This document shows, piece after piece, positions 46,458 through 55,561 of a DNA stretch of 64,000 nucleotides (its first letter is position 1; every line of letters begins with the position of its first letter). This DNA comes from Mesorhizobium koreense. Its GTDB lineage: Bacteria > Pseudomonadota > Alphaproteobacteria > Rhizobiales > Rhizobiaceae. Both the position numbers and the translations under genes were made by a program. A model generated the notes under the pieces. It was not told where the DNA came from. It saw only the letters and a program-made list of their open reading frames with translations, and did not search any database. The stretch is from assembly GCF_031656215.1 (NCBI RefSeq), contig NZ_CP134228.1, positions 1,612,001-1,676,000 of the forward strand, read 5' to 3'.

Positions 46458-47189
46458 ATGCGACGAATCCTCCTTCTCAATCCCAACACCAACAAGGCCA
46501 TGACGGCGGCGATGCGGGCGCAGGCGGCCACCCATCTGCCGCCGGAAGCGGAATTGACGACGGTAACGGGAAGCTTCGGCTTTCCGGGCGTCGCGACGCG
46601 CGTTGCCTATGCGGTGGCCAGCCATGCGGCCCTCGATGCCTATGCACGTCGCGAGTCGGATCCCGACGTGGTCCTGTTGTCCTGCTTCGGGGACCCGGGA
46701 CTGGAGGCCCTGCGCGAACTCGCTCCGTGCCCGGTGGTGGGGCTGGCGGAGGCGTCGATCCGAGCGGCGGACCGGTTCGCCGATACCTTCGCGATCATAA
46801 CGGTTGGCTTGCCATGGATCGGCATGCTCGAGGAATGCGTGGCCGCGGCAAGGCCGGCAAGCGGCTTTGCAGGCGTCTTTGCCGTGGACGGGGCCGGATT
46901 CGATTATGTCCGTTCGCCGGAGACGGTGCTGGGTGCTCTCGACGGTTTGGCCGAACAAGCCGTCGCGGCCGGTGCCTGCACGTTGATCCTGGGCGGAGGG
47001 GCGCTGGCAGGCTTGAAGCATCGTCTCCATACGCCAGCGCGGTATATCGACTGCATCGAGGCCGCGGTAATTGCTGCCCTTGCGGCAGATGCGCCACACG
47101 CTGGAACAGCAGTGAGGCAGACAGCGGGGTCGAAGGGCCTGTCGGCGCCCCTTGCTGCGGTCATCGATGGCCTGGCGAGATCGGCCTAG
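46458..47189 (+). CDS. Hydantoin/allantoin racemase-like protein (Asp/Glu racemase superfamily)
   Basis: 243-residue protein similar to hydantoin racemase HyuE and allantoin racemase HpxA. The first catalytic cysteine region is present (LLSC76FGDPGLEALREL), and the N-terminus has LLLNPNTNKAMTAAM as in this family. The second catalytic Cys, normally in an LGCxGM stretch, is replaced: residues 178-183 read LGGGAL (Gly180). This should prevent the usual two-base racemisation. It is coupled to the deacetylase gene, and both probably share a substrate. Confidence 0.85.
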   Translation: MRRILLLNPNTNKAMTAAMRAQAATHLPPEAELTTVTGSFGFPGVATRVAYAVASHAALDAYARRESDPDVVLLSCFGDPGLEALRELAPCPVVGLAEASIRAADRFADTFAIITVGLPWIGMLEECVAAARPASGFAGVFAVDGAGFDYVRSPETVLGALDGLAEQAVAAGACTLILGGGALAGLKHRLHTPARYIDCIEAAVIAALAADAPHAGTAVRQTAGSKGLSAPLAAVIDGLARSA

Positions 47190-47196
47190 TCATCTG

Positions 47197-47499
47197 CTAC
47201 CAGCGCGTCTTCTCGCCCGGCGCGGCAGGCTCGATCGCTAGGGCATGGACGCCCGCTTTCAGTTCGCCTGCCAGCAGGGCGTTGACGGCGCGGTGGCGCT
47301 CGACGCGGCTCATGCCGGCAAAGGACGGCGCGACGATGCGGACACGGAAATGCGTCTCGCCAGCGCCGTCGAAGACGGCCTCGTGGCCGGATTCGAGATG
47401 ATGATGGCCGGCGTGGAGGTGGCTCTCGTTTATGACTTCCAGCCTTTCGGGCGAAAGTGCGGTTTTCAATTTCGCTTCCATATCGGATTGAATGGACAT
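47197..47499 (-). CDS. BolA-family protein
   Basis: 100-residue BolA domain protein with KTALSPERLEVINESHLHAGHH and VRIVAPSFAGMSRVERHRAVNALLAGELKAGVHALAIEP, typical of the family including the helix-turn-helix-like segment. AAGGAAC lies upstream of the ATG at 47499. BolA proteins pair with monothiol glutaredoxins in iron-sulfur handling and affect cell shape; here the neighbour is a divergent J-domain gene and then cobS. Confidence 0.93.
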   Translation of the reverse strand: MSIQSDMEAKLKTALSPERLEVINESHLHAGHHHLESGHEAVFDGAGETHFRVRIVAPSFAGMSRVERHRAVNALLAGELKAGVHALAIEPAAPGEKTRW

Positions 47500-47643
47500 T
47501 GCCGTCGTTCCTTACCATATAGGCGGAGCAGGTCGCGAACCGTCTCCATCGTCTTGTAAACCGACGATTCAGCCGGTAGGCCGATCATCCCCGAAATGTC
47601 AATTCTTGTATCGTCGGACGAAGCGCCCATAATCGACGGCAGC

Positions 47644-48258
47644 ATGAAGCCTTATTCGAAATATTTCGAGCGCATCCGCATCCGGCCCGATCCCGGCGCG
47701 GAACTGAAGACGCATCCGCAGCGCTGCCAATGGGACGGGTGCACGGAAGCCGGCACCCACAGGGCGCCGGTCGGACGCATGCGCGAAGGCGAGTATTTCC
47801 ATTTCTGCTTCGAGCATGTGAGGGAATACAACAAGCGCTACAATTACTTTTCCGGACTTGCCGATACCGAGATCGCGCGCTTCCAGAAGGAGGCGCTGAC
47901 AGGCCACCGGCCGACCTGGAAGATGGGAGCGGCGCCGGGGCCGCAGGCGGCGGCCGACTTCTCGCAGGTGCGCTCCGGCGGTGCCGGCTATTTCCGGCGC
48001 ACGCGCGATCCGTTCAACCTGTTCGGTGCGCAGGCCAACCGTCCTCCTCAGGAGCGCAAGGCGCGGCCGCTTGAGGCCAAGGCGCTGGAAACGCTTGGAC
48101 TTGACGTAAAGGCGACTGGCGCCGACATCAAGGCGCGCTATAAGGAACTGGTGAAACGCCACCATCCCGACGCGAATGGCGGCAACAGGGGTTCGGAAGA
48201 CCGGTTCCGCGAGGTGATCCAGGCCTACCGGCTGCTCAGACAGGCAGGCTTGTGCTGA
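47644..48258 (+). CDS. J-domain (DnaJ-like) protein
   Basis: 204-residue protein with a C-terminal J domain (LETLGLDVKATGADIKARYKELVKRHHPDAN; HPD motif at about residues 174-176) and a cysteine-containing N-terminal part (CQWDGCTEAGTHRAP ... FHFCFEHVREYNKRYNYF) that looks like a small metal-binding knuckle. The ATG at 47644 was chosen over an earlier start at 47596. It lies 101 bp before cobS on the same strand. Its client is unknown; a helper role for the cobaltochelatase would be pure inference. Confidence 0.86.
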   Translation: MKPYSKYFERIRIRPDPGAELKTHPQRCQWDGCTEAGTHRAPVGRMREGEYFHFCFEHVREYNKRYNYFSGLADTEIARFQKEALTGHRPTWKMGAAPGPQAAADFSQVRSGGAGYFRRTRDPFNLFGAQANRPPQERKARPLEAKALETLGLDVKATGADIKARYKELVKRHHPDANGGNRGSEDRFREVIQAYRLLRQAGLC

Positions 48259-48359
48259 GCGCTTCGTTTCAGCGGCTTCTATCCGACAGGAAAAAGCCTT
48301 AAGACGGCCCCCTGAAAATTGGAAACAAAGCGGCGCGGGAGAGGTTCCGTGCTGGAGGC

Positions 48360-49349
48360 ATGATGAACAAGATCGACCGCGATATCGCGAATCTGCCCGA
48401 CACGACCGTGTCGGTGAAGGAAACGTTCGGCTTCGAATCCAGCATGGTCGTGCCGGCCTATTCGGCCACCAACGAGCATGTGCCCGATTTCGATCCCGAC
48501 TATCTGTTCGACGAGCAGACGACGCTCGCTATCCTTTCGGGCTTCGCCTTCAACCGGCGCGTGATGGTTTCCGGTTATCATGGCACGGGTAAATCGACCC
48601 ATATCGAGCAGGTGGCGGCAAGGCTCAACTGGCCTTGCGTGCGCGTCAACCTCGACAGTCATGTCAGCCGTATCGACCTTGTCGGCAAGGACGCGATCGT
48701 GCTGAAGGAAGGCAAGCAGGTCACCGAGTTCCGCGACGGCATCCTGCCCTGGGCCTACCAGCACAATGTCGCGCTCTGCTTCGACGAGTACGACGCCGGC
48801 CGGCCGGACGTCATGTTCGTCATCCAGCGCGTGCTGGAGAGTTCCGGCCGGCTGACGCTGCTCGACCAGTCGAGGGTGATCCGGCCGCACCCGGCCTTCC
48901 GCCTCTTCGCCACCGCCAACACGGTGGGCCTCGGCGACACGACGGGCCTCTACCACGGCACGCAGCAGATCAACCAGGCGCAGATGGACCGCTGGTCGAT
49001 CGTCACGACGCTGAACTATTTGCCGCACGACAACGAGGTCGCCATCGTGCTGGCCAAGGCCAAGCATTACCGCAACGACAAGGGCCGCGAGATCGTCAAC
49101 AAGATGGTGCGCGTCGCCGACATGACGCGTTCGGCCTTCGTCAACGGCGACCTTTCGACGGTGATGAGCCCGCGCACGGTCATCACCTGGGCGGAGAATG
49201 CCGAGATCTTCGGCTCGATCGGCATGGCGTTCCGGCTCACCTTCCTCAACAAATGCGACGAACTGGAACGCGCTCTCGTGGCCGAGTTCTACCAGCGCGC
49301 CTTCGGCGAGGAATTGCCGGAGAGTGCGGTGAACGTGGTGCTGGGGTAG
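48360..49349 (+). CDS. cobS: Aerobic cobaltochelatase subunit CobS
   Basis: AAA+ subunit of the CobN-CobS-CobT chelatase that inserts Co2+ into hydrogenobyrinate a,c-diamide in aerobic cobalamin synthesis. The 329 residues have Walker [10 protein letters not shown] (about 72-80), a Walker B region [19 protein letters not shown], sensor segment [32 protein letters not shown] and a C-terminal lid. The ATG at 48363 (one codon in) is as likely a start, since GGAGG is only 1 bp from the first. CobT lies 373 bp downstream, with a small gene between. The strong match to MgChl/CobS proteins makes the call firm. Confidence 0.95.
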   Translation: MMNKIDRDIANLPDTTVSVKETFGFESSMVVPAYSATNEHVPDFDPDYLFDEQTTLAILSGFAFNRRVMVSGYHGTGKSTHIEQVAARLNWPCVRVNLDSHVSRIDLVGKDAIVLKEGKQVTEFRDGILPWAYQHNVALCFDEYDAGRPDVMFVIQRVLESSGRLTLLDQSRVIRPHPAFRLFATANTVGLGDTTGLYHGTQQINQAQMDRWSIVTTLNYLPHDNEVAIVLAKAKHYRNDKGREIVNKMVRVADMTRSAFVNGDLSTVMSPRTVITWAENAEIFGSIGMAFRLTFLNKCDELERALVAEFYQRAFGEELPESAVNVVLG

Positions 49350-49359
49350 GAGAGACGGT

Positions 49360-49707
49360 TTGAGCTATCAGGGAAGCTGCCATTGCCAGGAAGTGCGCTT
49401 CGAGGTCGATGTCGACCTTGCGCACCCGATCACCTGCAATTGTTCCTACTGCCAGCGTCGGGGCAGCATCCTGGCATTTGCGCCCGCCTCCAGCTTCTCG
49501 CTGCAGAGCGGCGAAGGCAAGTTGACCGAGTACCGCTTCAACACGAAGAATATTCAGCATCTCTTCTGCTCCGTGTGCGGAATGGAATCCTTTGCCCGTG
49601 CGAAGGGTCCGGACGGGACGCCGATGGTTGCTATCAATGTGCGCTGCCTGGAAGGCGTCGATCCGTATTCGCTCGAGCCCACCAGGTTCGACGGTAGATC
49701 GCGCTGA
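49360..49707 (+). CDS. GFA-family (CENP-V/GFA) zinc-binding protein between cobS and cobT
   Basis: 115-residue protein of the GFA family, named after glutathione-dependent formaldehyde-activating enzyme. Zinc-ligand motifs are CHCQEVRFEV, CNCSYCQRRG and FCSVCGMESF. The start is a TTG at 49360, 10 bp after the cobS stop; GGAGAG nearby overlaps the cobS end. Many family members have no demonstrated activity. Its location inside the cobalt-chelatase pair is the notable point: it may be a hitch-hiking gene or have a metal-related role. Confidence 0.82.
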   Translation: MSYQGSCHCQEVRFEVDVDLAHPITCNCSYCQRRGSILAFAPASSFSLQSGEGKLTEYRFNTKNIQHLFCSVCGMESFARAKGPDGTPMVAINVRCLEGVDPYSLEPTRFDGRSR

Positions 49708-49722
49708 TCGTGATGTGACCCC

Positions 49723-51621
49723 ATGGCCTCGGCAGGCGACAACATACGCACCAAGCCCAAGGCGGGCGGCGAGACGGACGTGCTGAAGCGCGCCGTCGGC
49801 GTCTGCATGCGTGCGATCGCCGGCGACCACGACCTTGAGGTCTCCTTCGCCAAGGACAAGCCGGCTCTGGCCGGCACGCATGCGCGGCTGCCCGATCTGC
49901 CGAAGAAGCCGACGCGCAACGATATCGGCATCACCCGCGGCCTTGGCGATTCCATGGCGCTCAGGCGGGCGCGGCACGATCCGCGCGTCCATGCCAGGCT
50001 GGCGCCGGAGGGCAAGCAGGCGCGCGCCGTCTATGATGCGGTCGAGCAGGCGCGGGTGGAAGCGATCGGATCGCGCGCCATGCGCGGCGTCGCCGACAAT
50101 ATCGCGCTGATGCTGGAGGACAAATACGCCAAGGCGAACCTTGCCCAGGTCTCCGAGAAGGCGGAAGCGCCGATCGAGGAAGCGGTGGCGCTAGTCGTGC
50201 GCGAGAAGCTGACCGGGCGGCCGGCGCCGAAAAGCGGCCGCAAGATGGTCGAGCTCTGGCGCGACTGGATCGAGGACAAGGCGGGTGGCGACATCGAGGC
50301 GCTGGCCGACAAACTCGACGACCAGCAGGCCTTCGCACGCGTCGTGCGCGACATGCTGGCCTCGATGGAGATGGCCGAAGAGCTTGGCGACGAGGACCAG
50401 TCGGAGGCCGAGGACGACGACCAGCAGCCCGAAGGCGAGGAGCAGGGCGAAGAGGGCGAGGAGGATGATTCCGGCGCCGACCAGTCCGAGGCGCAGGATT
50501 CGGAGGCCTCCGCAGAAGAGCAGGAGCAGGGCGAGACCGAGGCGAGCGACGCTTCGTCCGACGACGTTTCCGAGGATGAGGACGCCGACGCCGAGACACC
50601 CGGCGAGACCAGGCGCAGGGACGATCCCTTCGCCAACCTGCCGCGCGAGATCGACTACAAGGTCTTCACCACCACCTTCGATGAGACGGTCGGGGCGGAG
50701 GAGCTTTGCGAGGAAGAGGAACTCGACCGGCTGCGCGCCTTCCTCGACAAGCAGCTCGCCAATCTTTCGGGCGTCGTCGGGCGTCTCGCCAACCGGCTGC
50801 AGCGCCGGCTGATGGCGCAGCAGAACCGGTCCTGGGATTTCGATCTGGAGGAAGGGACGCTCGATCCGGCGCGCCTGGTTCGCGTCGTCATCGACCCGAT
50901 GCAGCCGCTTTCCTTCAAGCAGGAACGCGACACCAAGTTCCGCGACACGGTGGTAACGCTGCTTCTCGACAATTCCGGCTCGATGCGCGGCCGGCCGATC
51001 ACGGTCGCGGCCACCTGCGCCGACATTCTGGCGCGCACTCTGGAGCGCTGTGGTGTGTCGGTGGAAATTCTGGGCTTTACCACCCGTGCGTGGAAGGGCG
51101 GGCAGGCGCGCGAGAAATGGCTCAAGGACGGGAAGCCCGCCAATCCCGGCCGGCTGAACGACCTTCGCCACATCATCTACAAATCGGCGGACGCGCCGTG
51201 GCGGCGGGCGCGGCGCAATCTCGGCCTGATGATGCGCGAGGGGCTGCTCAAGGAAAATATCGACGGCGAGGCGCTTTTGTGGGCGCATAGCCGACTGATC
51301 GCGCGCCGCGAGCAGCGCAAGATTCTGATGATGATTTCGGACGGTGCACCGGTCGACGATTCCACGCTGTCGGTCAATCCAGGCAATTATCTGGAGCGGC
51401 ACCTGCGCGCGGTGATCGACCTGATCGAGACGCGCTCGCCCGTCGAACTTCTGGCAATCGGGATCGGCCACGACGTGACGCGCTACTACCGTCGCGCCGT
51501 CACAATCGTCGATGCGGAGGAACTCGCCGGCGCCATGACCGAGCAGCTTGCCGCGCTCTTCGCCGAGGAGAGCACGCGCGAGACGCGACGTGCGGGCAGC
51601 GGGCTCAGGCGCGCGGGATGA
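49723..51621 (+). CDS. cobT: Aerobic cobaltochelatase subunit CobT
   Basis: 632-residue subunit of the cobaltochelatase, working with CobS and CobN. The N-terminal part (1-200) has the family text [22 protein letters not shown] and [19 protein letters not shown] very acidic linker (about 220-295, rich in Glu, Asp, Gln and Ser) follows. The C-terminal VWA domain has the MIDAS motif D416-N-S418-G-S420, and further metal contacts in [20 protein letters not shown] and [13 protein letters not shown]. The acidic linker makes GC-rich opposite-strand frames look open, but they are shadows. cobN is not in the window. Confidence 0.95.
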   Translation: MASAGDNIRTKPKAGGETDVLKRAVGVCMRAIAGDHDLEVSFAKDKPALAGTHARLPDLPKKPTRNDIGITRGLGDSMALRRARHDPRVHARLAPEGKQARAVYDAVEQARVEAIGSRAMRGVADNIALMLEDKYAKANLAQVSEKAEAPIEEAVALVVREKLTGRPAPKSGRKMVELWRDWIEDKAGGDIEALADKLDDQQAFARVVRDMLASMEMAEELGDEDQSEAEDDDQQPEGEEQGEEGEEDDSGADQSEAQDSEASAEEQEQGETEASDASSDDVSEDEDADAETPGETRRRDDPFANLPREIDYKVFTTTFDETVGAEELCEEEELDRLRAFLDKQLANLSGVVGRLANRLQRRLMAQQNRSWDFDLEEGTLDPARLVRVVIDPMQPLSFKQERDTKFRDTVVTLLLDNSGSMRGRPITVAATCADILARTLERCGVSVEILGFTTRAWKGGQAREKWLKDGKPANPGRLNDLRHIIYKSADAPWRRARRNLGLMMREGLLKENIDGEALLWAHSRLIARREQRKILMMISDGAPVDDSTLSVNPGNYLERHLRAVIDLIETRSPVELLAIGIGHDVTRYYRRAVTIVDAEELAGAMTEQLAALFAEESTRETRRAGSGLRRAG

Positions 51622-51647
51622 TGGCGGCCTTGCTCGGGTAGCCCTCC

Positions 51648-52661
51648 TTGAACAGATTTTCCGCCTTTGGCCGGTTTGCCGTCGTCATGCTGGCCGCCGC
51701 CAGCCTGCTCATTCCGGCATCGGCCGTGGCCGCGCCGCCGGAGCGGATGGAGGTGTCCGCGAGGCCTATCACACAGTTCCATATCGGGCACGACGAAACG
51801 CGTTTCGGACCGCTGACCTTCGTCGGTGGGCTTGAGATGACGTCGGATGCTCGCGATTTCGGCAGCATGTCGGCCTTCCGCTTCCGGAAGCCAGGCTCGG
51901 ATTTCATCGGCGTTGCCGACACCGGCTATTGGTACTTCGGACGGATCGAGCACGATGCGGCGGGCCGGCCTTCCGGCGTCAGCCGCTTCACCATGCAGGC
52001 CATGGTCGATGTGGACGGCAATATCATCGGCAGGAAATGGCTGACCGACGCCGAGGGGCTGGGAATCAGGGGCGACATCGCCACCGCCGGTTTCGAGCGC
52101 AGCCATCGCATCTCCGAGTTCCGCATCGATCCGGCCGATATGAAGGCGCCGATCCGTGACCTCGATTTCCTGGTTCCGCGCAAGGAGCTGCGCATGAACA
52201 AAGGCTTCGAGACGATCGCCTATGCGCCGGAGGACGGCCCGCTCGAGGGTGCGCGCGTCATCGTCTCCGAGAAGAGCCTGGACGAAAACGGCAATCAGTT
52301 CGCCGCCATCCTCGAGGGGCCGGAGAAAGGCGTCTTCAGTGTCAAGCGCAGCGGCAAGTTCGACATCACCGACGGCGCCTTCCTGCCGAACGGCGATCTC
52401 CTGTTGCTGGAGCGATCCTTTTCTTACGCCGACGGGGTCGCCATGCAGTTGCGCCGCATCGACGGCAAGACAATCGCCAAGGGAAAACTCGCCGACGGGC
52501 CGGTGCTGTTCCAGGCCGACATGAGCTACCAGATCGACAATATGGAGGGGCTGGACGTCTGGCGGCGGGACGACGGGGCCCTGATAGTGTCCATTGTCTC
52601 GGACGACAACCAGTCGCTTTTGCAGCGTAATCTCTACCTCGAATTCAAGCTCGACGAGTAG
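51648..52661 (+). CDS. Secreted esterase-like/phytase-like beta-propeller protein
   Basis: 337-residue protein with an apparent Sec signal (MNRFSAFGRFAVVMLAAASLLIP, cleavage near SAVAA). The mature part belongs to the group annotated as esterase-like activity of phytase: FGPLTFVGGLEMTSDARDFGSMSAFRF, FIGVADTGYWYFGRI, MNKGFETIAYAPEDGPLEG and DNMEGLDVWRRDDGALIVSIVSDDN, which form propeller blades. The TTG start at 51648 is weakly supported; an in-frame ATG at 51687 would give a shorter signal. The reaction is unknown. It lies 26 bp after cobT but is not obviously functionally linked. Confidence 0.8.
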   Translation: MNRFSAFGRFAVVMLAAASLLIPASAVAAPPERMEVSARPITQFHIGHDETRFGPLTFVGGLEMTSDARDFGSMSAFRFRKPGSDFIGVADTGYWYFGRIEHDAAGRPSGVSRFTMQAMVDVDGNIIGRKWLTDAEGLGIRGDIATAGFERSHRISEFRIDPADMKAPIRDLDFLVPRKELRMNKGFETIAYAPEDGPLEGARVIVSEKSLDENGNQFAAILEGPEKGVFSVKRSGKFDITDGAFLPNGDLLLLERSFSYADGVAMQLRRIDGKTIAKGKLADGPVLFQADMSYQIDNMEGLDVWRRDDGALIVSIVSDDNQSLLQRNLYLEFKLDE

Positions 52662-52763
52662 CGCTTCGCCGGAACGACGCTACTTTACCGGGCGCACCCA
52701 ACCGTTTCTTAAAGACTCCTGCCTTAAGACGGCTGGCGCAGAAGACATCTGGAGTGTGATCGA

Positions 52764-54179
52764 GTGCGCTTTTCCGCGGCTATGACGGCCGAACGGCTGT
52801 TGCCGGAGCGCCTCGCGCTTGCGGTGCGCCCGTCGCTTGCGCGCGTGGACGCCGTGCTTTTCGATACCGGCGAGCGCGGGCAGGCGGGACGCATGTCGCT
52901 CGCGGCCTTCTCGATCCGCATCGTCAGCGCCGTCATCGCCTTTTTCAGCCAGGTGCTGATGGCGCGCTGGATGGGCAGTTTCGAATACGGCATCTTCGTG
53001 CTCGTCTGGGTGGCGATGGTGATCGCCGGCAATCTCGCCTGTCTCGGCTTCGACACCTCGGTCGTCCGCTTTGTGCCCGAATACCGCGCAAACGGCCGGC
53101 TTGCCGAACTGCGCGGCATACTGCTCGCCAGCCGGCTCTTCGTCCTCGTCGCCGCCTCCTTCTTCACTGCCCTTGGGATTGCCGGACTTTGGCTGTTCTC
53201 GGGCAAGATGGAAGGCGTGTATTTCCAGCCCTTCCTGCTCGGCCTGTTGTGCCTGCCGATGATTGCGCTGTCCGATACGCTGCAAGGGGCGGCACGCGCG
53301 AATTCATGGGTCTTCTCGGCGCTGCTGCCGATCTATATCACGCGGCCTATCCTCATTCTGGTCTTCATGGCGGCGGCGCTCCTGGCCGGATACCCGGCCT
53401 CGGCTTCGATCGCGGTCCTGGCGGCGCTTGCCGCCACATACACAACGACGATCATGCAATTCGTCGGCGTCACCCGCCGACTGGATGCGAAGTTGCCGAA
53501 GGGGCCGCGCACCATCCTTTTTGGCCACTGGTTCACCGTCTCGCTGCCGATCTTCCTGGTGGAAAGTTTCTTCTTCCTCCTCACCAATGCCGACGTGCTG
53601 ATGGTCGGCCATTTCATGCGGCCGGACGACGTGGCTATCTATTTCGCCACCGTGAAGACGCTGGCGCTCGTCCATTTCGTCTATTTCGCCGTCAAGGCCG
53701 GCGTCGCCCAGCGCTATTCCAAATTCACCCATGGCGGCAGCCATGCCGAACTCGCTGCCTTTGCGCGGGAGACCGTGTCCTGGACCTTCTGGCCTTCGCT
53801 GGCGATGGCACTGTTCGTGCTCGCCATCGGCGAGCCGATGCTGTCGCTTTTCGGCCCCGGATTCAGCGCCGGCTATCCGCTCCTGTTCGTGCTCGTCATC
53901 GGGGTCGTGGCGCGGGCGGCGGTCGGGCCGGCGGAAAGTCTTCTCACTATGAGCGGCCACCAGAATATCTGTGCCGCCGTCTATGCCTTGACGCTGGCGG
54001 TAAATGTCGGGCTCAACGTCCTGTTCATTCCCGCCATGGGATTATGGGGGGCGGCGATCGCGACCGCGGCGGCGATGGTGTTCGAAGCGGCCGCGTTGTC
54101 GCTCACCGTGCGGCGCAAGCTCGGCATCGTCATGGCGATCTTCCTGCCGCCGGCGCAATTAGAAAGAGTAGTCGAGTAA
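52764..54179 (+). CDS. Polysaccharide flippase (MATE/Wzx-like)
   Basis: 471-residue membrane protein with about 12-14 helices and a cytoplasmic start (residues 1-45), beginning at GTG 52764 with GGAG 9 bp upstream. Polysacc_synt-type text includes LAAFSIRIVSAVIAFFSQVLMARWMGSFEYGIFVL, LVESFFFLLTNADVLMVGHFM and RAAVGPAESLLTMSGHQN, as in Wzx/MOP exporters that flip lipid-linked sugars. It is followed 2 bp later by a CelD-type acetyltransferase, suggesting a two-gene unit for a surface polysaccharide. No glycosyltransferase genes lie nearby. Confidence 0.85.
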   Translation: MRFSAAMTAERLLPERLALAVRPSLARVDAVLFDTGERGQAGRMSLAAFSIRIVSAVIAFFSQVLMARWMGSFEYGIFVLVWVAMVIAGNLACLGFDTSVVRFVPEYRANGRLAELRGILLASRLFVLVAASFFTALGIAGLWLFSGKMEGVYFQPFLLGLLCLPMIALSDTLQGAARANSWVFSALLPIYITRPILILVFMAAALLAGYPASASIAVLAALAATYTTTIMQFVGVTRRLDAKLPKGPRTILFGHWFTVSLPIFLVESFFFLLTNADVLMVGHFMRPDDVAIYFATVKTLALVHFVYFAVKAGVAQRYSKFTHGGSHAELAAFARETVSWTFWPSLAMALFVLAIGEPMLSLFGPGFSAGYPLLFVLVIGVVARAAVGPAESLLTMSGHQNICAAVYALTLAVNVGLNVLFIPAMGLWGAAIATAAAMVFEAAALSLTVRRKLGIVMAIFLPPAQLERVVE

Positions 54180-54181
54180 CG

Positions 54182-55465
54182 ATGGCTGCGGTTCCGGTAC
54201 TGGAGGAGATGGCCGGCGGCCCGGCGGGCGCCATGATCTCCGAACTTGCAGGTCTGGCGGAAGGGCCGATGGAGCGCGCTCGCATCGAGTTCCTGACGGG
54301 CCGCCGCGCGGAACGCAGGCTCGCCGTATATCCGGCGTCGGCCGGCTTCGACCTCATCGATGAACTCGACCATCTGGCGGCGCGGGCGCTCGAGCCGAAT
54401 GTCTTCTTCAACCCGCGCTTCCTGGCGCCGGCCATGCCAAGGCTGGAGGATCGGGAAGTGCGCCTCGCTGTCATCCGCGACGGCAGCGAATACAAGAGCC
54501 GGCTGAGGCTGCTCCTGCCGTTCTCCATAGAACGGCCGGCCATACCGCTCGGCGTTTCGGTCATGCGGAGCTGGTCGCATCCCTTCGGCCCGCTCGGTAC
54601 GCCGCTGATCGACAGCGACAATCCCGGACAGGTGATGGACGACTTCCTTGCCATGATCGCGCGGCCGCATCTGAGGATGCCGAAAGTGCTAGTCCTGCCC
54701 GACATGCATCTCGATGGCGTCGTCGCGGGCGTGCTGCGATCCTTCGCCGCCAGCCGCGACCTGACTCTGGTTGCCACGGAGGAAGTCGAGCGCGCATTCC
54801 TTGAAAGCGAACTGGACGGTGAGGCCTATCTGAAGGCGTCGCTCAGGACACATCATTATCGAGAGTTCCGCCGGCTGAAACGGCGTCTGGGTGAAAAGGG
54901 CGCGCTCGAATACAGCATCGCGCGCCAGCCCGAGGAAATCCGCCGCGGCGTCGAGGCGTTCCTGACACTCGAGGCCGCCGGCTGGAAGGGACGCGAGCGT
55001 ACCGCGATGGTGAGCGACCGTTACCGGGCGGCGTTCGCGCGCGAAGCGGTACATCTGCTTTCAGAACGGGACATGAGCCGGGTCCATACGCTTTCGCTCG
55101 ACGGAAGGATTATCGCGGCGCTGATCGTCTTCATCGAGCAGGGCGTCGCCTATACCTGGAAGACCGCCTACGACGAAAGCTATTCGGCCTGGTCGCCCGG
55201 TACGCTCCTGATGATCGAGGCGACGAAAACGCATCTTGACGATCCGAACATACAGGCGACCGATTCCTGCGCCGCGCCCGACCATATCGTCATGGACCGG
55301 TTGTGGAGCGAGCGGCGGCGGATGGGGACGCTAGTGCTCGGCATCACGCCGCAGGCGGATCGCGCCGCGCGGCAGGCGGCCAAGCAGCTTCATCTCTACC
55401 GGGAGACGCGCAACATGGCCCGCCTCCTGCGCGAGCGGGTCAGGCAACTCGTCGGCCGGCGCTAG
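54182..55465 (+). CDS. CelD/BcsL-family GNAT acetyltransferase
   Basis: 427-residue cytoplasmic protein with a C-terminal acetyltransferase domain of the GNAT/FemAB-like class (Acetyltransf_6). Supporting text is LKASLRTHHYREFRRLKRRLGEKGALEYSI, EAFLTLEAAGWKGRERTAM, HTLSLDGRIIAALIVFIEQGVAYTWKTAYDESYSAWSPGTLLMIE and DSCAAPDHIVMDRLW. Such proteins acetylate exopolysaccharide or cellulose-like sugars. The ATG at 54182 lies 2 bp after the flippase stop; a much longer frame overlapping the flippase was rejected. Confidence 0.83.
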   Translation: MAAVPVLEEMAGGPAGAMISELAGLAEGPMERARIEFLTGRRAERRLAVYPASAGFDLIDELDHLAARALEPNVFFNPRFLAPAMPRLEDREVRLAVIRDGSEYKSRLRLLLPFSIERPAIPLGVSVMRSWSHPFGPLGTPLIDSDNPGQVMDDFLAMIARPHLRMPKVLVLPDMHLDGVVAGVLRSFAASRDLTLVATEEVERAFLESELDGEAYLKASLRTHHYREFRRLKRRLGEKGALEYSIARQPEEIRRGVEAFLTLEAAGWKGRERTAMVSDRYRAAFAREAVHLLSERDMSRVHTLSLDGRIIAALIVFIEQGVAYTWKTAYDESYSAWSPGTLLMIEATKTHLDDPNIQATDSCAAPDHIVMDRLWSERRRMGTLVLGITPQADRAARQAAKQLHLYRETRNMARLLRERVRQLVGRR

Positions 55466-55561
55466 ATCATTTCCGTTTTTCTGGGAATATTCACGCAAAA
55501 CCGGTTCCCGCTTCGCTGGGATCGCTTTGGCGCCGACAATTCGACCGTGCGCTCTAAGGGA
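55466..55561. repeat. Possible copy of a rhizobial interspersed element
   Basis: The gap includes the stretch CGCAAAACCGGTTCCCGCTT followed by CGCTGGGATCGCTTTGG, which resembles a repeat I recall as frequent between rhizobial genes (CAAAACCGGTTCCCACTT...GCTGGGAT). This is memory-based and was not checked. It separates a plus-strand unit from a minus-strand exporter gene. Confidence 0.35.

Noticed and set aside
48259-48359. Cobalamin riboswitch ahead of cobS
   Set aside because: The gap is only 101 bp and shows no B12-box-like conserved core; space is too short for a full aptamer plus expression platform.
53189-54181. N-terminal extension of the acetyltransferase frame through the flippase gene
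   Set aside because: It runs out of frame over the well-supported flippase; the ATG at 54182 directly follows the flippase stop.
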